NCBI GenBank assembly: GCA_038502055.1
Contig: JAXRKN010000038.1
Span: 2,604,001-2,668,000, forward strand
Reading direction: 5' to 3'
Length of the DNA stretch: 64,000 bases
Origin: Tanytarsus gracilentus
Taxonomy: Eukaryota; Arthropoda; Insecta; Diptera; Chironomidae
Below the pieces are notes generated by a model. That model had not been told where the DNA came from. It was given only the letters and a program-made list of their open reading frames with translations, and searched no databases. The position numbers were made by a program, and so were the translations under genes. The stretch's first letter is position 1; each line of letters opens with the position of its first letter. Below, piece by piece: positions 61,601-64,000 of this stretch.

Positions 61601-64000
61601 TAATTTAAAGCTTTTTACAAATATTGGATTTATACCAAAGTGAATCACCCCTTGTATGTTGCTGCATAACTCTTATGAAAAATTTAAATTAATAAAATTT
61701 CCTGGAAATTGTTTCTAGAGCTTTTTACAGTTAATTAACGAACACCTCCACCCGCATAATAACTTTCAATCTTTTTTGTCTTCTCAGAATGTACATTAAA
61801 GCTTAAAGCACATTCGGGATGGCTCGACTCTTCTCTCCTCCCCTTTCACTATCCGAACTGTACATTTAACTTTCCTTCGCTGACACAAAATCGATTTATG
61901 CAACAGCATCCACCTGGTATGTTGATAAAAATCTTACGACTGAATGTACCATGTACGAGTGGCGGTTACATACGTTTTAATGGCACAACATCGCTTTGTG
62001 GAAAATTTGAAGAGCTCTCAGACACGCAACGCACACTCTACTTCGATTCATTTAGCTCCACGACTGTGACCACATTCAATTATCCGAAATTTTATTTTAT
62101 CTATAAATTAGTGGATTATTGCTACAACATTACACTCCTTGATCGGAATAGCTCGTTTGTCATCGAGCCAACTCATAGCTTGGCACTAAAGTGCCATTTT
62201 AAAATTCATTTGCCTTTTGGCAATGGAATCGCACTAAAATTACGACATCAACTTGACGCCAATGCGCCGACAATCACGCAAGAAATTCAACTCAGTCGTC
62301 AATCGCTTCCGATGCGAGATAAAGCGATGAATTACATTCTCGATTCCGAGGACATTGATTGTGATGGAATTTTAATTGAGCTCTTGAGTCGCACGAATGA
62401 GAAATGGAGTGAATGTTTGCTTAATTCCATCGAGACTAATGTAGAATTTACTTTCGCATTGCCCGATAACGTTTTATGGATACGAATAGTAAAGCAAATT
62501 GCGAAAAGTACAAGCGTAAACACAGACAACGGCGAATTTATTATAAATCTTGAATACACAGCTGTTCCAAACGAGAGTATTGTGTCCCAATGTGCCTTCG
62601 GTTGGATTCTAGTGGATCAGTACTGCTTAGCGGCGTTCAATGAACTTCTTTCGTGGCAGCAAGCTGAAACTCAATGCAACACACTCGGTGGTCATTTAGC
62701 AGCTATTAGTAATGATCTCCATCAGCATTTCGTTGACAATATGTTGGTCAACAGGTGAGATTTTATTGAAGCTTTATGGAATTATTTTCTCAACGCAAAC
62801 ATTTCTTTAGTCCTCACTACCATGAACATGTGTCGTATTGGATTGGAGCGACGGACAAATATTTCGAGGGTGATTTCCATTGGACGGATGGTCGCCAGTT
62901 TTCGTACACAAGTAAATCAACCTTTTTCTTTCAAAAGGGGCGGGACACTTTAAAAATTATATTGAAGAAATGTAAAATTAATTTAATGTCTTTTGAATTA
63001 AATCAAAATATTTTTTATGTTAAAGTGTCTTGCCTCTTTAAATTTAGCGCTTTAACAGAAAAAATAAATAAATTTTCATTTTACCCGCACACAGAGTGGT
63101 TTCCCGGATGGGAAGAGCATGAAAATTACAATCGACAACCTAACGATGATGGTTTAAGTGAACAGGATTGTATTGAAATACGGAGGTATTATCAACGCCC
63201 CATGACAAACGGCGTGATGTCAAGCTCATCATCTTCACTCACCGAATCGTTCATGTGGAACGACCGTGATTGCGCTACAAAAAACTTTTTTCTCTGTGAG
63301 AGACCACTGATAGATGGTAAAGCTTTTTTTCCTTTCCTTAAAAAAATTTATTATGATAAGGGACGAAAAACGCTCCGAGATCAAGAGAGAGAAAATAGCT
63401 GTGAGACATTCTAAGAATATCTAAAGAAAAAAATGAGCTCTTCCGTAGAAAATTCCCAAAAGCATTGTCTCAGTTTCTTTTCCTTTACTTAGACACAACA
63501 TCGATCAATGTCAAAGAGAAAAAATTATCCCTTAGCTTCAAAATTTTCTTTACATTTTTTTTAGATTTAATTTGTGACTGGAAATTTTTGGAGCGGAAAA
63601 AAAATTTAATTCCGTAAATTTTTTTTTTAAACCTTCATAATTTTTCTGTGTCCACATTTACATGAACAAAACTAAAAAAGTTTACTAAAAAGCATTAGCT
63701 TATCCTTTAAAATATCTCAGATTAAAAATTTTTTAATCACTTTTTCCTTTTTTCTAAATTAATTTTTTTAGAGCCAATAAAAACAGTTGAATTCGAGGAT
63801 TGTAATAAAACAATTCACCTGTCTCGAGATAATATGAAAGTCGTCGTAACAACACCTGGTTTTCCTCGCTTCTATCCGGACAATGTAAATTGTTTTTCTT
63901 TCGTCATCGCTCCAAATGGTTATCGAATTTTAATTGAATTTGAGGAGTTAATGCTCGAACAGGAACCTCAGTGTGCTTACGATTTCATTGAAGTTTTTGA
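52661..64000 (+). CDS. Secreted or membrane CUB / C-type lectin / CUB protein, partial
   Basis: Exons 52661-53372, 61788-62754, 62811-62911, 63095-63316 and 63772 to beyond 64000 join in phase. Exon 1 has a signal peptide (MKWITVLFCIGFIGRVVRG) and then about 215 Ser/Asn/Glu-rich residues. The large exon starts with a CUB-like module (ECTLKLKAHSGWLDS, FHYPNCTFNF, YIRFNGTTSLCGKFEEL). A C-type lectin domain follows: CAFGWILVDQYCLAAF, QAETQCNTLGGHLAAI, SYWIGATDKY, the calcium-site-like QPN and WND, and NFFLCERP. A second CUB begins after EFEDCNKTI (VTTPGFPRFYPDNVNCFSF, YDFIEVF) and runs off the window. Such proteins are extracellular or single-pass; the ligand is unknown, and I do not recognise the exact orthologue. 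The first intron is 8.4 kb and contains additional candidate exon(s) near 59.8-60.3 kb. Confidence 0.85.
53373..59782 (+). other. Large intron of the CUB-lectin gene
   Basis: 6.4 kb of AT-rich sequence with only chance-sized open frames (for example 55920-56270 minus). Nothing else recognised; likely to carry regulatory DNA. Confidence 0.5.
59783..60146 (+). CDS. Candidate alternative exon of the CUB-lectin gene
   Basis: It begins after a strong 3' splice site (pyrimidine tract, TTTGCAG) and is in phase with exon 1 (phase 1), giving 121 open codons with the same Ser/Asn/Asp-rich flavour as exon 1 (VEVLQPFPRDVIDFMLE, then METTTTE-like and SDSNSISDQND). It ends at a strong donor (CG|GTAAGT) in phase 2, whereas the main CUB exon at 61788 needs phase 1. 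So it is not a simple cassette exon. Splicing to the AG at 60189-60190 gives a stop at once; using the AG at 60194-60195 gives a hydrophobic tail. Real coding sequence is likely; its place in the transcript is unresolved. Confidence 0.5.
60335..61787 (+). other. Intron segment before the CUB exon
   Basis: About 1.45 kb of AT-rich non-coding sequence ending in the strong acceptor cttttttgtcttctcag at 61787. No feature recognised. Confidence 0.5.

Noticed and set aside
1..64000. Functional tRNA, rRNA, CRISPR array, or intact transposase or reverse-transcriptase gene
   Set aside because: None seen on either strand; only the degenerate tRNA-like sequence in RBM39 intron 3 and B-box-like motifs were found.

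Overview
The window is nuclear DNA of an insect, most likely a nematoceran fly such as a non-biting midge. The reasons are: AT-rich sequence; very short GT-AG introns of about 45-105 bases inside otherwise compact genes; long AT-rich gene-poor stretches; and a gene set of clear insect orthologues (a Dpr-interacting Ig protein, the histone-locus-body protein mxc/NPAT, Mediator subunit 14, CAPER/RBM39, TRAP-alpha, SIRT4 and others). The species call is inference. No bacterial, viral or organellar block was seen. All exon joins below were made by hand from splice sites and reading phase; every listed join keeps phase unless stated.

Layout. 0-3 kb: seven exons of a DIP-type Ig adhesion protein (minus strand, running off the left edge, 5' exons not found). 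3-11.4 kb: mostly non-coding, holding one small three-exon gene for an acidic Ser/Thr-rich single-pass protein (8253-9424). 11.4-20.7 kb: DRC4/GAS8 (minus), a short kinesin-7 and a SERHL-like serine hydrolase. 20.7-25.1 kb: no gene seen. 25.1-51.2 kb: a dense block in this order: single-C2H2 zinc finger protein (minus), GGNBP2 (plus), TRAP-alpha (minus), F-box/LRR protein, DHRS4-like reductase, SIRT4, RBM39/CAPER (all plus), mxc/NPAT and MED14 (minus), PRKRIP1 (plus). 51.2-64 kb: one large extracellular gene with a signal peptide exon, an 8.4 kb intron holding at least one extra candidate exon, a CUB-like domain, a C-type lectin domain and a CUB domain that runs off the right edge.

Functionally the dense block is mostly housekeeping: transcription (MED14, mxc), splicing (RBM39, PRKRIP1), ER translocation (TRAP-alpha) and metabolism (SIRT4, DHRS4). 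Several pairs are head-to-head with short gaps (zinc finger/GGNBP2, about 220 bases; MED14/PRKRIP1, about 280; TRAP-alpha/F-box, about 430), which suggests shared promoters. The sparse flanks hold cell-surface genes (DIP, CUB-lectin), whose large introns probably carry regulatory DNA.

The most unusual signals are: two nearly identical introns in the unrelated neighbouring genes DHRS4 and SIRT4 (one flanked by a 12-base direct repeat); a six-residue insertion that splits the first zinc-binding Cys pair of SIRT4; a degenerate tRNA-Lys-like element in an RBM39 intron; a GC-AG intron in the F-box gene; and a tandem 3' splice site in the CUB-lectin gene that would choose between an immediate stop and a hydrophobic tail.
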